Source: Candidatus Flexifilum affinis (lineage in GTDB: Bacteria > Chloroflexota > Anaerolineae > Aggregatilineales > Phototrophicaceae). From it: 52,890 nucleotides of DNA. A model generated the notes under the pieces. The model made no database searches. It saw nothing but the letters and a program-made list of their open reading frames with translations, and was not told the DNA's origin. Made by a program: the position numbers and the translations under genes. The stretch covers positions 1 through 52,890 of the forward strand of contig JADJPJ010000029.1 in assembly GCA_016713325.1 (NCBI GenBank), given 5' to 3'. This document shows positions 26,242 through 35,460 of this stretch, piece by piece (positions within the stretch are counted from its first letter, which is position 1; every line of letters starts with the position of its first letter).

Positions 26242-26274
26242 CGAGGGGTAGACCCGTTGCCAGCCCCCCCCTCG
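26242..26274 (-). terminator. Hairpin directly after phnE
   Basis: CGAGGGG (26242-26248) and CCCCTCG (26268-26274) pair perfectly, and flanking bases extend the stem with mismatches (TCACA/CGTGA). It begins 9 bases past the phnE stop on the minus strand. It could end part of the transcript so that phnD needs its own promoter. Confidence 0.45.
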
Positions 26275-26283
26275 CGTGAACCC

Positions 26284-27549
26284 TCAGATGATCCGCTTGC
26301 GAATGGTGTCGCTGACGCGGTCGATGATGGTCACCATGATGGCGATAATGATCACCGCGCCCATCAGGCGGTTGAACTGGAACAGCGCCGTGTATTTCTG
26401 GATGACGAAGCCGACCCCGCCTGCGCCGACGATGCCCAGGATGGTCGACTCGCGGACGTTGCCTTCAAAGCTGATCAGCGAATAAGTGGCGAGCAGAGGG
26501 AAGGCCTGCGGCAGAACGCCGAAGTTGAACACCTGGAGCGGACCGGCGCCGGTGGCCCGGACAGCCGCTACCTGGTTGGGGTCAATCTGCTCGAAGGATT
26601 CGGCGTACAGCCGGGCAGTCGAGCCGATGGATGCGACGAAGAGGGCCATGATGCCGGCGAAGGGACCGAGGCCGACGGCCGAGACCATGATCAGCGCCCA
26701 GATCAGCGTCGGGATGGAACGATTGACGTTGAGAAAGACGCGCGTAATCATGTACACGATGGGATGCGGCGAGATGTTGCGCGCCGCCAGCAGCGCGAAG
26801 GGCATGGAGATGAGCACCGCGCCGAGCGTACCGACGATAGCGATCTGCACCGTCTCGATGATGGCGTCGATGATCACCGGATAGCCAATGATAGCCTCGC
26901 CGGGTTCCAGCACATAGCGTTTGGCGACGACCATCTGCCCTTCCAAATGAGGGACTGAGTAGTAGACCTGGTAGCCTTCAGGGGCGACCATGGCCGCGTC
27001 ATCCACGCGTCGAGCACGATCTCGAAGCCGGGCTCAGCGATGTAAGGGGCGAAGCTGCTCTACTTCATCCGTGTCGTAGTTCGCGGCTTCTTCCGGGCTG
27101 ATAAGTTCGACCGGTCCGCGCGGTTCAATCTGGAGTACGTAGTAGAGACGCTGGCCTTCCTGGAGATTGGCGACTTCCTCTGCGCTGGCACGGCGAGCGC
27201 GGTCGACTTTCGGGGTGGGCGCGATCTCGCGTACCTGGAAGCCGGGGGTCATGATGGCGCGTTCGGAACTTGCCCCGAACTCGAGCTCCGGTGGCAGCAG
27301 ACCCCCGACAAAGCGTAGCAGCGCCGGGATGCCATCGATGATGCGCTGCGGCCGGGCTTCGGTGGCGTTCACCCCCCAACCGATCGCCGTGACCGCGATG
27401 ATGACGGCGATAATCTGAGGCAGCTTCAACCGGGGGAGAGGATGGGTGAGTTCTTCGCGGACGCGCGCGATCTCCTGCGCCTGGGCGTGCGGATCAGAGA
27501 CAGGCGTGGTCGGTGAAGTAACAGGTATTCCTTTCGAACAGCGGCTCAA
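26284..27549 (-). CDS. phnE: Phosphonate ABC transporter permease PhnE with long N-terminal/periplasmic insertion, frameshifted
   Basis: The C-terminal half is a typical PhnE permease: MPFALLAARNISPHPIVYMI, NRSIPTLIWALIMVSAVGLG, the coupling loop YAESFEQIDPNQVAAVRATG and NVRESTILGIVGAGGVGFVI. The first membrane segment, LPQIIAVIIAVTAIGWGVNA, lies far upstream, and about 150 residues separate it from the second (including VREIAPTPKVDRARRASAEE and a run on MVAPEGYQVYYSVPHLEGQM), much longer than the usual loop. A frame change occurs near 27010-27035. The start is uncertain: a TTG at 27549 opens the frame, but the best ribosome site (AAGGAATACCT) is followed by GTT where GTG or ATG is expected (27519), perhaps a base error. 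PhnE forms the membrane channel with PhnC as ATPase. phnC ends 29 bases upstream. Confidence 0.85.
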
Positions 27550-27578
27550 ACGCTTCTGACGGTGGCTTGCCCGTTGGT

Positions 27579-28379
27579 TTAGGCGTTAACAGGTGTTCTG
27601 TACGAAACCGGCATGAGTCCCGCTGGAGCCGGCGCTGCCTTCGGTTCGGAACGATAGATGCGGTCCATCATGTTCTCATCGAGTTCTGCCGGCGTCCCGT
27701 CAAAGACGACCACCCCGTTGGCGATGCCGATCAGACGATCGGTGAAAGCCTTGGCCAACTCGACGTGGTGGATATTGATGATGGTCGGGACGCCCTCCTC
27801 ACGGGCTACGCGGGAGAGATCTTCCATCACCTGCCAGGAGAGGTCCGGATCAAGACTGGCGACCGGCTCATCAGCCAAGAGGAGGCGGGGGCGCTGTGAA
27901 ATCGCGCGGGCGATGGCAACGCGCTGCTTTTCGCCGCCGGAGAGGCGGTCGGCGCGATGTTTGGCGCGGTGCAGCATGTTGACGCGCTCCAGGCTGTGCA
28001 GCGCGATCTTGCGATGTTCGCGGTTGAAATAGCCAAAGAGGCTGCCGGCAGTGCGGTTATAACCCAGGCGGCCGGTCAGGACGTTGGTGATGGCCGGGAG
28101 ACGGCCAACCAAATTGTATTCCTGCCAGATGAACCCGACCTCGCGCCACAGTTGGCGAAGCTCAGTCTTGCTCATGGCGGTCACGTCCAGGTCGTCCAGG
28201 TGCACGGTGCCGGACGTGACCTTCTGCATGCCGTTGATGGCGCGAAGCAGCGTCGACTTGCCGGCGCCCGAACGACCGATGATGGCCACCACTTCAGCTT
28301 TCTTGATCGAGACGGAAACGGACTTCAGCGCCTCGGTTCCGTTGGGGTAAATCACCCGAACATCGCGAATTTCTAACAT
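27579..28379 (-). CDS. phnC: Phosphonate ABC transporter ATPase PhnC
   Basis: An intact 266-residue ATPase. Visible are Walker A GRSGAGKSTLLRAI (about residues 35-48), the Q-loop region GFIWQEYNLVGRL, the signature LSGGEKQRVAIARA, Walker B LLLADEPVASLDPD and the switch His in INIHHVELAKAF. The insertion VLTGRLGYNRTAGSLFGYFN, typical of PhnC, helps to separate it from other importers. It energises uptake through PhnE of phosphonates captured by PhnD. ATG 28379 has GGAGG immediately upstream. It lies 25 bases after the HAD gene. The order phnC-phnE-phnD-phnM differs from the E. coli order phnC-phnD-phnE. Confidence 0.93.
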   Translation of the reverse strand: MLEIRDVRVIYPNGTEALKSVSVSIKKAEVVAIIGRSGAGKSTLLRAINGMQKVTSGTVHLDDLDVTAMSKTELRQLWREVGFIWQEYNLVGRLPAITNVLTGRLGYNRTAGSLFGYFNREHRKIALHSLERVNMLHRAKHRADRLSGGEKQRVAIARAISQRPRLLLADEPVASLDPDLSWQVMEDLSRVAREEGVPTIINIHHVELAKAFTDRLIGIANGVVVFDGTPAELDENMMDRIYRSEPKAAPAPAGLMPVSYRTPVNA

Positions 28380-28404
28380 CGTTCCTCCGCTGGGACAGGC
28401 TCAA

Positions 28405-29078
28405 CTACGACTGTTTGGCGAGATTTTGTTCGGCTGCTGCTACGATCGCGTCGAGCGGCATGACGCTGAAATCCGGCAGCGAGAGGTGGGCGGGTTCCCG
28501 GAGCTTTTTCGGCGCCGACGGCGACCACGAACATGCCTGCGTTTCGCGCAGCGTCCACCCCTGCCTGTGAGTCTTCAAAGACGATGCAGGAAAGTGGAGG
28601 GACGCCGAGCGCCCCTGCGGTCCAGATGAATATGTCGGGAGCCGGTTTGGAATGCGCGGTGATGCTGCCATCGGCGACAACCTGCATGTAATTCAGCAGG
28701 CCGACATAGCGTAGGACAGCCCTGGCGTTGGCGCTTGACGAGGCCACGCCAATCAGGAGATTGCGATCGTGCGCGTCTTGCAGAGTGTCGATAACGTGCG
28801 GGAGGAGCAGTCGGTTCGGAGCCGTCTGCTGGAGGAGTTCCAGATAGAACTGATCCTTGACCTGGAGATAAGCACTGATCTCGGATTCGGTGAGATCGCG
28901 CCCATGGAAAAGCTCCAGCAGGCAGTCGCGGCGCTGTCGTCCCCGAAAATGCGACCGGTGCGCCTCCGTGAACGCGATGTTGTGACTGGCTGCCAGAAAC
29001 GCCCACGCCTGGAAGTGAGGCGACCGTGTTGACCAGAACTCCATCCAGATCGAAGATCAGGGCATGGATCTGGCTCAT
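28405..29078 (-). CDS. HAD-superfamily hydrolase, beta-phosphoglucomutase-like, frameshifted
   Basis: Start ATG 29078 (MSQIHALIFDLDGVLVNT) gives the HAD nucleophile motif DLDGVL. A frame change near 29025 leads into the cap domain SPHFQAWAFLAASHNIAFTE and LLPHVIDTLQDAHDRNLLIG. Motif II is VASSSANARAVL, motif III the Lys in AHSKPAPDIFI, and motif IV VFEDSQAGVDAARNAGMFVV. A change near 28510 gives the C-terminus PDFSVMPLDAIVAAAEQNLA. About 224 residues, normal for subfamily I HADs. It removes or moves phosphate on a small sugar phosphate. Placement directly before phnC inside the phosphonate operon, in a locus without phnN or phnP, makes a role on ribose phosphates from C-P lyase a reasonable inference, unproven. 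Confidence 0.8.
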
Positions 29079-29146
29079 GGAGCGCACTTCTCGACAAAGC
29101 TGTCGATATCCAGCAGATCGGCGAAGCGCGTTCCAGCGTCGGACGA

Positions 29147-29732
29147 TCAGTCCCACCAGGCGATTTGCAGCAGTTTCTCGATGGTCGGGCCGTTAAAACG
29201 CTTGCGTATGGGCCTGGCCGCGACTCCGACCACGACGGTGTAGGGTTCGACATTCTTCGTGACCACCGCCCCGGAGCCGACGACGGCGCCGTGGCCTACT
29301 TTGACGCCCGGCATGACGATCGCGCCGTGGCCAATCCACACATCGTGGCCTATGTCGCAGCGGTGCTCGCGGCGCCAGTCGAAGAATTCGCGGTCGTCCT
29401 CGCCAAAGCCGTACTGCCGGCGGCGATAGGTCATGTGATGCTGCGTCACGCGCCACATGGGGTGGTTGCCAGGGTTGATGCGTACGTGGGAGGCGATGGA
29501 ACAGAATTTGCCGACGTCGGCATAGATGATGCTGACATCCCCCGCCGCATAGCTGTAGTCGCCGAGCGTCGCTTCACTGAGGTGCGTGCCGGAACTAATT
29601 CCGTCCATGAACCGACAGAACTGTCGTGCACAACGACATCGTCGTGAAAGAGCGGCTCTTCGCCAAGGGTCTTGCTGCGGTGCTTTTCGACAAGTTCCGG
29701 GCTGGCGGGATACAGCGCGAAATCTTCATCAT
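29147..29732 (-). CDS. Phosphonate-metabolism hexapeptide-repeat transferase, frameshifted near the N-terminus
   Basis: The protein has left-handed beta-helix hexapeptide repeats: [60 protein letters not shown] and [40 protein letters not shown] with FFDWRR is typical of the transferase found in C-P lyase operons (the TIGR03308 type, from memory). Start ATG 29732 (MMKISRCIP) is inferred because a coherent N-terminus, [20 protein letters not shown], lies in another frame; changes occur near 29685 and 29600. About 190 residues if repaired. Relatives are acyltransferases; the acceptor in phosphonate use is not established. It is the first gene of the minus-strand operon, 234 bases from the divergent phnG. 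Confidence 0.82.
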
Positions 29733-29901
29733 AAATGCTTCACACTCCGCAGGACTTGCCCTGCTCGATGTGATCTCCAGTTGGTGGTTGTTTGATGCGA
29801 ACGAAACCGAGGATAGCCGCGGTTGCGAAAGACCCGGTTATCGGCCGTTTATCAACATAAGTGTTTTCGAAGATCATTCGTTTAAGTTATTGCCAACTCG
29901 A

Positions 29902-29930
29902 TTGACAAAACTGCGCCAACGAAGCACTAT
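29902..29930 (+). promoter_or_regulatory. Promoter-like pair upstream of phnG
   Basis: A consensus TTGACA (29902-29907) is followed after 17 bases by CACTAT (29925-29930), a weak -10. A second TTGAC lies at 29934-29938. phnG starts at 29967. The weak -10 and repeated TTGAC would suit activation under phosphate limitation, but no Pho box can be claimed. Confidence 0.45.
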
Positions 29931-29966
29931 CCGTTGACGTGAGCTTTTTACAGGCAGGGCAACATT

Positions 29967-30392
29967 ATGAATCCTCTTTCGCGAGGCGAGACTCTGTCCA
30001 TTCTGACCCATGCCCCGGCGCAAGGTGTGCAATCCCTCGCAGAGCAGGTGCTGCCTCATCTTGGCGAGGTGACGGTTCTGCGCAGTCGGACCGGACTGGT
30101 GATGATGCCGTTTACCGACAGCGCCCACGGCAGCGTCTTTCATCTCGGCGAGGTACTGGTCGCCGAAGCGCACATTCAACTGGACGACGGGACCGAGGGC
30201 TATGGTATGGTCGCTGAGCGAGATGCGCTGTTCGCCATGGGGGTTGCCATACTGGACGCGGCCCTGAGCGCCGGGATCATGAGCGAGGCGATTGCTGCTT
30301 TCGTAGACGAACAGCAGTCGGCCCAGCAGTCGGTGGACGACGATCTGCTCCGCATGGTCGAAACGACCCGCGTTGAAATGGAGACGTTCTAG
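29967..30392 (+). CDS. phnG: C-P lyase subunit PhnG
   Basis: An intact 141-residue protein. PhnG features are LSILTHAPAQGVQSLAEQVL, VLRSRTGLVMMPFTDSAHGS, FHLGEVLVAEAHIQLDDGTE and GYGMVAERDALFAMGVAILD. PhnG is part of the PhnG-H-I core that joins the phosphonate to the ribose 1-position of ATP with release of adenine. ATG 29967 is preceded by CAGGGCAACATT, a modest ribosome site. Its stop TAG shares one base with the GTG start of phnH, so the two are tightly coupled. It heads the plus-strand operon. Confidence 0.93.
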   Translation: MNPLSRGETLSILTHAPAQGVQSLAEQVLPHLGEVTVLRSRTGLVMMPFTDSAHGSVFHLGEVLVAEAHIQLDDGTEGYGMVAERDALFAMGVAILDAALSAGIMSEAIAAFVDEQQSAQQSVDDDLLRMVETTRVEMETF

Positions 30393-30976
30393 TGACCCCT
30401 CCTGTCTATACGCCCGAGGAAGCGCGCACCCGTCAGACGTTTCTTTCGCTGATGTGGGCGCTCAGCTACCCCGGCAAGATCCATATGCTCCCCTTCAACG
30501 GAATCGAAGCTTTTCACGCGGTGGCCGATACCCTGCTCGACCTGGAGACATCCTATTACTGCCCCGACGATGCGCTGGCGCTGCACCTGTCGCGCAGCGG
30601 CGCTCGCGCGCTCGATGCCGAGTCGGCGGCGTATCACTTCTACCCCCATGTCGAGCCGTCCATGATGGCCGGCATCGGCGAAGCCAGGACCGGGACGCTG
30701 CTCTCCCCGGATCTGGGTGCGACTCTGGTGGTTGGCTGCACGCTCGGCACAGGGACACGCTTCACGCTCACCGGTCCTGGTGTGCCTCTGGCGCAGCCAC
30801 GGACCCTGACTGTGGAGAGCATTCCGCCTGCATTCTGGGAACTGCTCGCCAATGCCAACCGGTATCCACGCGGCTGGGACATCTACCTGATCGATGGCGA
30901 TCAGGTGGTTGGTCTGCCGCGCACGACGAAGATGACGCTCAAGGCGGCCGCTGAACCGGTCGGGGAGGCGCTCTAA
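30392..30976 (+). CDS. phnH: C-P lyase subunit PhnH
   Basis: An intact 194-residue protein with GTG start (30392) overlapping the phnG stop. Family markers are TRQTFLSLMWALSYPGKIHM (the usual FR.LL.ALS.PG. start), AVADTLLDLETSYYCPDDAL, GTLLSPDLGATLVVGCTLGT and LTGPGVPLAQPRTLTVES, with NRYPRGWDIYLIDGDQVVGL and PRTTKM at the end. It is a structural partner in the PhnGHIJ complex. The stop TAA ends at 30976 and phnI begins at the very next base. Confidence 0.93.
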   Translation: MTPPVYTPEEARTRQTFLSLMWALSYPGKIHMLPFNGIEAFHAVADTLLDLETSYYCPDDALALHLSRSGARALDAESAAYHFYPHVEPSMMAGIGEARTGTLLSPDLGATLVVGCTLGTGTRFTLTGPGVPLAQPRTLTVESIPPAFWELLANANRYPRGWDIYLIDGDQVVGLPRTTKMTLKAAAEPVGEAL

Positions 30977-32171
30977 ATGCCTACGTAGCCACCAAAGGCG
31001 GCGAGCAGGCGATCCAGGAGTCGGAGAAGCTCTACCACCACCTCAAGGGGCCGGTCTACGCGCCAAGTGGTCGAGCAGATCGTCGAGACTATGCCCTATC
31101 TGATCGACCGTGTAATGGGGAGGGTTCGCTGTACGCACCAGAACTGGCGGCGCTGGCCATCGCTCAGGCAGGCGGCGACCTGTACGAAGCCGTTCTGCTG
31201 CTGCGCGCCTACCGCTCGACGCAGCCGCGCATCGCCTATGCGCAGCCCATTCAACTGGATCAGACTCTGACGGTGCGGCGCATCTCGGCGGCCTTCAAGG
31301 ACATCCCCGGCGGGCAGATCCTCGGTCCGTCGCTCGACTACAGCCACCGTCTGCTGCGCCTCGACGTGCTGGACTATGACGCCCCGGAAGCGGCGGAGCC
31401 CGTCCGCCGGGCGGACAAGCCGGCAGAACGCGCCTATCCGCTGGTGGCCGACTGGCAGCGCGGGCAGGGCGTGATCGCTGACACCCGGGTGGACGAGTCG
31501 CACATCGCCGCGGCGGAGATCCCCGACGTGACCCGCGACCCGGTGATGATGCCGGCCCCGCGCGCCCATCGGCTGCAGTCGCTGGCCCGCGCCGACACCG
31601 GCGGTGTGCTGGCGCTGGGCTATGCCAGTATGCGCGGATACGGCTTCGTACATCCGACAGTCAACGAATTGCGGCTGGTACATGCCGAAGTCCAGGTGAC
31701 GCACCCGGTGACCGGCGAGCCGTTCAGCATCGGGCGCGTGCGGGTGAGCCAGGCGGAGGTCGTCACCAACGACAAGTCGGGATTCAAGATCGGCTTCACG
31801 GCGGCGATGGGCTGGAACGAGATCAAGCTGATCGCCGGCGCCACACTGGACCTGGAGATGAGCCGTGCGGAGACGCACCCGGCGCTCAACGAGGACTTCG
31901 TGCTCTACCACACCGAGCCGATCGAGTCCTCCGGTTTCTGCATTCACTTCAAACTGCCGCACTATGTCACTTTCTCCAGCAGCATGGACAACGTGCGCAA
32001 GGTCATCAGCGCGATGTACGGCCCTGATGCGGCCGACACCATTCCGGCCGATGCCGCCTCCGCCAGTGGCAAGCGCCAACCGCCAGCCTCGAGACGGCGT
32101 CCAGCAGCACAGGCGAACAGGGCGCGCCGGCGATCGGCGAGCAGGCGGAAGTCAGCGAAGGGATCACGTAG
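30977..32171 (+). CDS. phnI: C-P lyase subunit PhnI (nucleosidase), frameshifted
   Basis: ATG 30977 reads MPT then stops; inserting one G after ATG gives MAYVATKGGEQAIQESEKLY, the expected PhnI start, so a G is probably missing. After a second change near 31065-31120 the frame is continuous: AIAQAGGDLYEAVLLLRAYR, RRISAAFKDIPGGQILGPSL, DYSHRLLRLDVLDYDAPEAA, GGVLALGYASMRGYGFVHPT, VGELRLVHAEVQV-like text (NELRLVHAEVQV) and DFVLYHTEPIESSGFCIHFK. The C-terminal tail shifts again near 32085 and ends GEQAEVSEGIT with TAG at 32169-32171, one base before the phnJ start. About 398 residues if repaired. PhnI alone is a purine nucleosidase; with PhnG, PhnH and PhnL it makes ribose 1-methylphosphonate 5-triphosphate. 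Confidence 0.92.
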
Positions 32172-32172
32172 C

Positions 32173-33120
32173 ATGAGCTTGCAGGATCTGGTGAATCCGC
32201 CGTCGGGGTACAGCTATGCCTTCCTCGACGGATTTGGCCGGCGCGAGCTGCGCCGCAGAATGCTGAAGGCGATCGCTATTCCGGGCTATCAGGTGCCCTA
32301 TGCCAGTCGCGAGCTGCCGATCGCGCGCGGCTGGGGGACCGGCGGCTTGCAGGTGACGCTCAGCCTGGTTGGGCCGGACGACACAATCAAGGTAATCGAC
32401 CAGGGCGCGGACGACTCGGTGAATGCCGCCAACTTACGGCGCTTCATCCAGCGCATGTCCGGCGCGCAGACAACGACTGATACCACAGGCGACGATCATC
32501 CAGAGCCGCCACCGTATCCCGGAAGAGCGGCTGAGCGAGGGGCAGACCCTGGTGCTCCAGGTACCGGACCCGGAGCCGCTGCGCCGCGTTGAATCGGACA
32601 TGTCGAAGTCGCGCCAGCTCCACGCCGATGCCGACTACGGCCAGATGTGGCTGGTACTTTACGAGCAGTTGGTGCGCTTCGGACGCTATATGCAGGGCGC
32701 GAGCTACCCCGTGCTGGTCCACGACCGCTACATCATGTCGCCCAGCCCGATTCCGCGCTGGGACACGCCCGACCTGCACCAGTCGGCGCATCTGACGCTG
32801 CTCTCGGCCGGTCGGGAAAAGCGCCTGTACGCGGTGCCGCCCTACACCAATGTCTACCCGCTGGAATTCATCGACGTGCCGTTCGAAGTCGAAGATCAGC
32901 GCGGCTGGACGTCGAAATCAACCGGCGCTGCCAACAAGTTCATGAATGAGATCCCCAGGCAGATGGCACGTCGGACTACGAACTGTCCGACACCGGCTAC
33001 CTGGAGAAGCTGACCAACCGCCAGCGCGGCGAGGCGGTCAGCATTGGCGAGACCTACTACGATGATGAAGGGCGGTTCTATCATGACGGCTACCTCAAGT
33101 CGCGTCCCGGTAAGCCTTAA
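32173..33120 (+). CDS. phnJ: C-P lyase catalytic subunit PhnJ, frameshifted, Cys motif not readable
   Basis: Start ATG 32173 (MSLQDLVNPPSGYSYAFLDG). Highly conserved PhnJ text follows: LKAIAIPGYQVPYASRELPI, RGWGTGGLQVTLSLVGPDDT, VIDQGADDSVNAANLRRFIQ, then after a shift near 32485 TIIQSRHRIPEERLSEGQTL, QVPDPEPLRRVESD, PVLVHDRYIMSPSPIPRWDT and GREKRLYAVPPYTNVYPLEF. PhnJ is a radical-SAM enzyme whose Fe-S cluster is held by a CxxC...C....C motif near the C-terminus. Here that region reads WTSKSTGAANKFMNEI and YELSDTGYLEK with Ser, Thr and Leu at the aligned positions; one compensated indel pair could restore CEI.GAANKF. A C-terminal extension (EAVSIGETYYDDEGRFYHDG) goes beyond the usual end. The stop TAA overlaps phnK by 38 bases. 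Function as the C-P bond cleaving subunit is expected if the cysteines are a sequence error. Confidence 0.9.
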
Positions 33121-33904
33121 CCCGCCGCAGATCAACCGCCAGCGCCCGCTGGTGACGGCGCGGGGTATGACCCGACGCTATGGGCGGATCAGCGCGGTGG
33201 AGGCGGTCGACATTGAGGCGTACCCCGGCGAGGTGCTGGGCATCGTCGGCGAATCTGGCTCCGGCAAATCGACGGTGATGCGCCTGCTCAACCTCGAAGA
33301 GCTGGCCGACGAGGGCGAGTACCAGCTGAACATCGACGGCGTGCCCGCCACCAACCTGTTCGAACTGAGCCGCTTCGAACGGCGCGAGGTGCAGGTGCAT
33401 CACATCGGCATCGTGTACCAGAACCCGCACCTGGGGCTGCGCATGCGCTTCAGCAGCAGCGGCAATGTTGCCGAGCGGCTGCTGATCACAGGCGAGCGTT
33501 CATTCGCCACGCTGCGGCAGGCGGCGAAAGATCGCTGGCGGCCTCCGGAATTCCCGCTCGATCGTATGGACGACCCGCCGCGTATCCTCTCTGGCGGCAT
33601 GCAGCAGCGCGTCCAGCTCGCCAAAGCGATCGCGCTCAAGCCGGAACTGCTGCTGCTCGACGAGCCGACGACCGGACTGGACGTCTCGATTCAGGCGACC
33701 GTGCTGGACACGCTCAAGCGCATCCAGCGGCAGCGCACCATCACCATGATCATCGTCTCGCACGACCTGGGCGTGATCCGCACGTTGGCCGACCGCGTCA
33801 TGGTGATGCGGCACGGGCGCGTGATCGAACAGGGGTTGACTGACCAGGTGCTGGAAGACCCGCAGGACGCCTATACCCAGCAGCTCGTCCATGCCAAGCT
33901 CTAG
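33083..33904 (+). CDS. phnK: C-P lyase ATP-binding protein PhnK
   Basis: An intact product of 273 residues from ATG 33083 (MTATSSRVPVSLNPPQINRQ), with GAAGGGCGG as ribosome site inside phnJ. ABC ATPase motifs: Walker A GESGSGKSTVMRLL, Q-loop GIVYQNPHLGLRM, signature LSGGMQQRVQLAKAI, Walker B LLLLDEPTTGLDVS and His switch IIVSHDLGVIRTL. SSGNVAERLLITGERSFATL is the PhnK-type helical region. PhnK docks on the PhnGHIJ core, where its ATPase dimer with PhnL gates the active sites. It is similar to oligopeptide transport ATPases, but its position identifies it as PhnK. Confidence 0.92.
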   Translation: MTATSSRVPVSLNPPQINRQRPLVTARGMTRRYGRISAVEAVDIEAYPGEVLGIVGESGSGKSTVMRLLNLEELADEGEYQLNIDGVPATNLFELSRFERREVQVHHIGIVYQNPHLGLRMRFSSSGNVAERLLITGERSFATLRQAAKDRWRPPEFPLDRMDDPPRILSGGMQQRVQLAKAIALKPELLLLDEPTTGLDVSIQATVLDTLKRIQRQRTITMIIVSHDLGVIRTLADRVMVMRHGRVIEQGLTDQVLEDPQDAYTQQLVHAKL

Positions 33905-33933
33905 CAGCAACCGGAAGTACAGAGGAAAATCCA

Positions 33934-34655
33934 ATGCCGTTACTGCGTGTCCTGAACTACAGCAAGCAGTTTCACATCGACCATCTTGGCCGCCAGATCG
34001 GTGTCTTCGAAAACCTGACCTTCACCCTCGACGAAGGTCAGTTCATGCTGGTCAGCGGGCCGAACGGCATCGGCAAATCGACGCTGCTGCGCTGCCTGTA
34101 CCGGACGTATCTGCCGACCGGCGGCCAGGCCCTTTACGACAGCCGGTACGGCGTGATCGATCTGGCGCGCGCCGCCGACATCGACATCCTGACGCTGCGG
34201 GCGGGTGGAGATCGGCTTCGTAACACAGTTTTTGCGCCCGCGTCCGCGTGTGAGCGCCCTCGAACTGGTGGCCGAGCCGCTGCTGGCCTCAGGGCGTCGC
34301 GCACGAGGCCGCTCTCGCCGAGGCGCGCGAGCTGCTGGAGAACTTTGGCCTGAAGTACGACCTCTGGGACGCCTACCCGACGACGTTTTCGGGCGGCGAG
34401 CAGCAGAAAGTCAACCTGGCTCGCGCGTTAGTGGCGCCACGGCGTCTGCTGCTGCTCGACGAGCCCACCGCCTCGCTGGATATCGCCACCCGACAGGCGC
34501 TGGTGCAGCGTCTGACTGACCTCAAGGCGCGGGGCGTGGCCATGATTGGAGTCTTCCATCACCCGGAAGATGTCGCGCACATCATCGACAGCGCCGTGCC
34601 GCTGGTGGGCGAAGGCGCAGCCGTAGACGGATTGATGCACGAACTGACGGAGTGA
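33934..34655 (+). CDS. phnL: C-P lyase ATP-binding protein PhnL, frameshifted
   Basis: Start ATG 33934 (MPLLRVLNYSKQFHIDHLGR). Walker A is GPNGIGKSTLLRCL; then IDILTLRAG, a frame change near 34200 to EIGFVTQFLRPRPRVSALEL, another near 34290 to LAEARELLENFGLKYDLWDA, the signature TFSGGEQQKVNLARAL, Walker B LLLLDEPTASLDIA and a His switch in GVFHHPEDVAHII. About 237 residues if repaired, as usual for PhnL. It forms an ATPase with PhnK on the C-P lyase core and is needed for triphosphate ribosyl transfer. It ends 7 bases before the EEP-family gene, so that gene is in the same operon. Confidence 0.92.
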
Positions 34656-34662
34656 GCCGGGA

Positions 34663-35460
34663 ATGCGCTTTACTGCGATGACCTTCAACGTCCGCGGATC
34701 GTTCCATGAGGACGGCGCAAACGACTGGGACCAGTGGCGCGATCTGAACCTGCGCACCCTTCTGCGCCACGCACCGGACATCGTCGGCTTTCAGGAGGCG
34801 CAGAGCGGCAATCTGAACGCCTACGACAGCGTCCTTATGGATTACGAGTCGGAGCATGGGCCGGTGGCTGTGCGCACGACCGATCGCTTTCAACATGTGC
34901 GTATCTACTGGAAGCGCGCGCGCTTCACCAAGGCAGCGGCCGGCGGCTTCTACCTGAGCGAGACGCCGGAGGCCTGGTCGCTGAGCTGGGGCTCCACGTT
35001 GGTGCGCTCGGCGACGTGGGTGCGCCTGCGCGATAGCAGCACTGGCGGTGAGTGCCTGGTCCTGAACACCCACTTCCCTCACGAGCCCGACTCGGATCGG
35101 GCGCGGACCGAGTGCGCGCGACTGATCGTGGAGCGGCTGGAGGTGCTGGGTCAGAACAAGATGCCGGCGCTGATCCTCGGCGACTTCAACGCAGCGCCAG
35201 GGAGCGACGCCTATCGAATCTTCACTGACGCGGGCTATCATGACGCGCATCTGGCGGCAGGCGGCGACGAGACAGTCAACACCTTTCACGGATTCCAGGG
35301 CATGGCGTTTCCCCGGCGCGGCATCCGCATCGACTGGATCATGGTGCATCCGCGGCAACGCACCCTCGCCGTATCTCAGTGCGTGACCCTCACCGACGCC
35401 GAACCGCCCCTTTACCCGAGCGATCACTATCCTGTTATGGCGAAACTGGAACTGACCTGA
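34663..35460 (+). CDS. Endonuclease/exonuclease/phosphatase (EEP) family hydrolase in the C-P lyase operon
   Basis: An intact 265-residue protein from ATG 34663 (MRFTAMTFNVRGSFHEDGAN). All EEP active-site elements are present: TFNVRG (Asn), DIVGFQEAQ (metal Glu), LVLNTHFPHE (His), ALILGDFNAAPGSDAYRI (Asp, Asn), RGIRIDWIMV (Asp) and YPSDHYPVMA (Ser-Asp-His). No signal peptide is visible, so it acts in the cytoplasm. EEP enzymes cut phosphodiester or phosphomonoester bonds in nucleic acids, lipids and sugar phosphates. It follows phnL by 7 bases and overlaps the next gene, where other lineages have phnN or phnP. Hydrolysis of 5-phosphoribosyl 1,2-cyclic phosphate or a related product is a plausible inferred role; the sequence does not prove it. 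Confidence 0.85.
   Translation: MRFTAMTFNVRGSFHEDGANDWDQWRDLNLRTLLRHAPDIVGFQEAQSGNLNAYDSVLMDYESEHGPVAVRTTDRFQHVRIYWKRARFTKAAAGGFYLSETPEAWSLSWGSTLVRSATWVRLRDSSTGGECLVLNTHFPHEPDSDRARTECARLIVERLEVLGQNKMPALILGDFNAAPGSDAYRIFTDAGYHDAHLAAGGDETVNTFHGFQGMAFPRRGIRIDWIMVHPRQRTLAVSQCVTLTDAEPPLYPSDHYPVMAKLELT

Noticed and set aside
32173..33120. Programmed frameshifting or selenocysteine readthrough in phnJ and other genes
   Set aside because: The shifts occur at many unrelated sites without a shared slippery sequence or structure; random indels explain them better.
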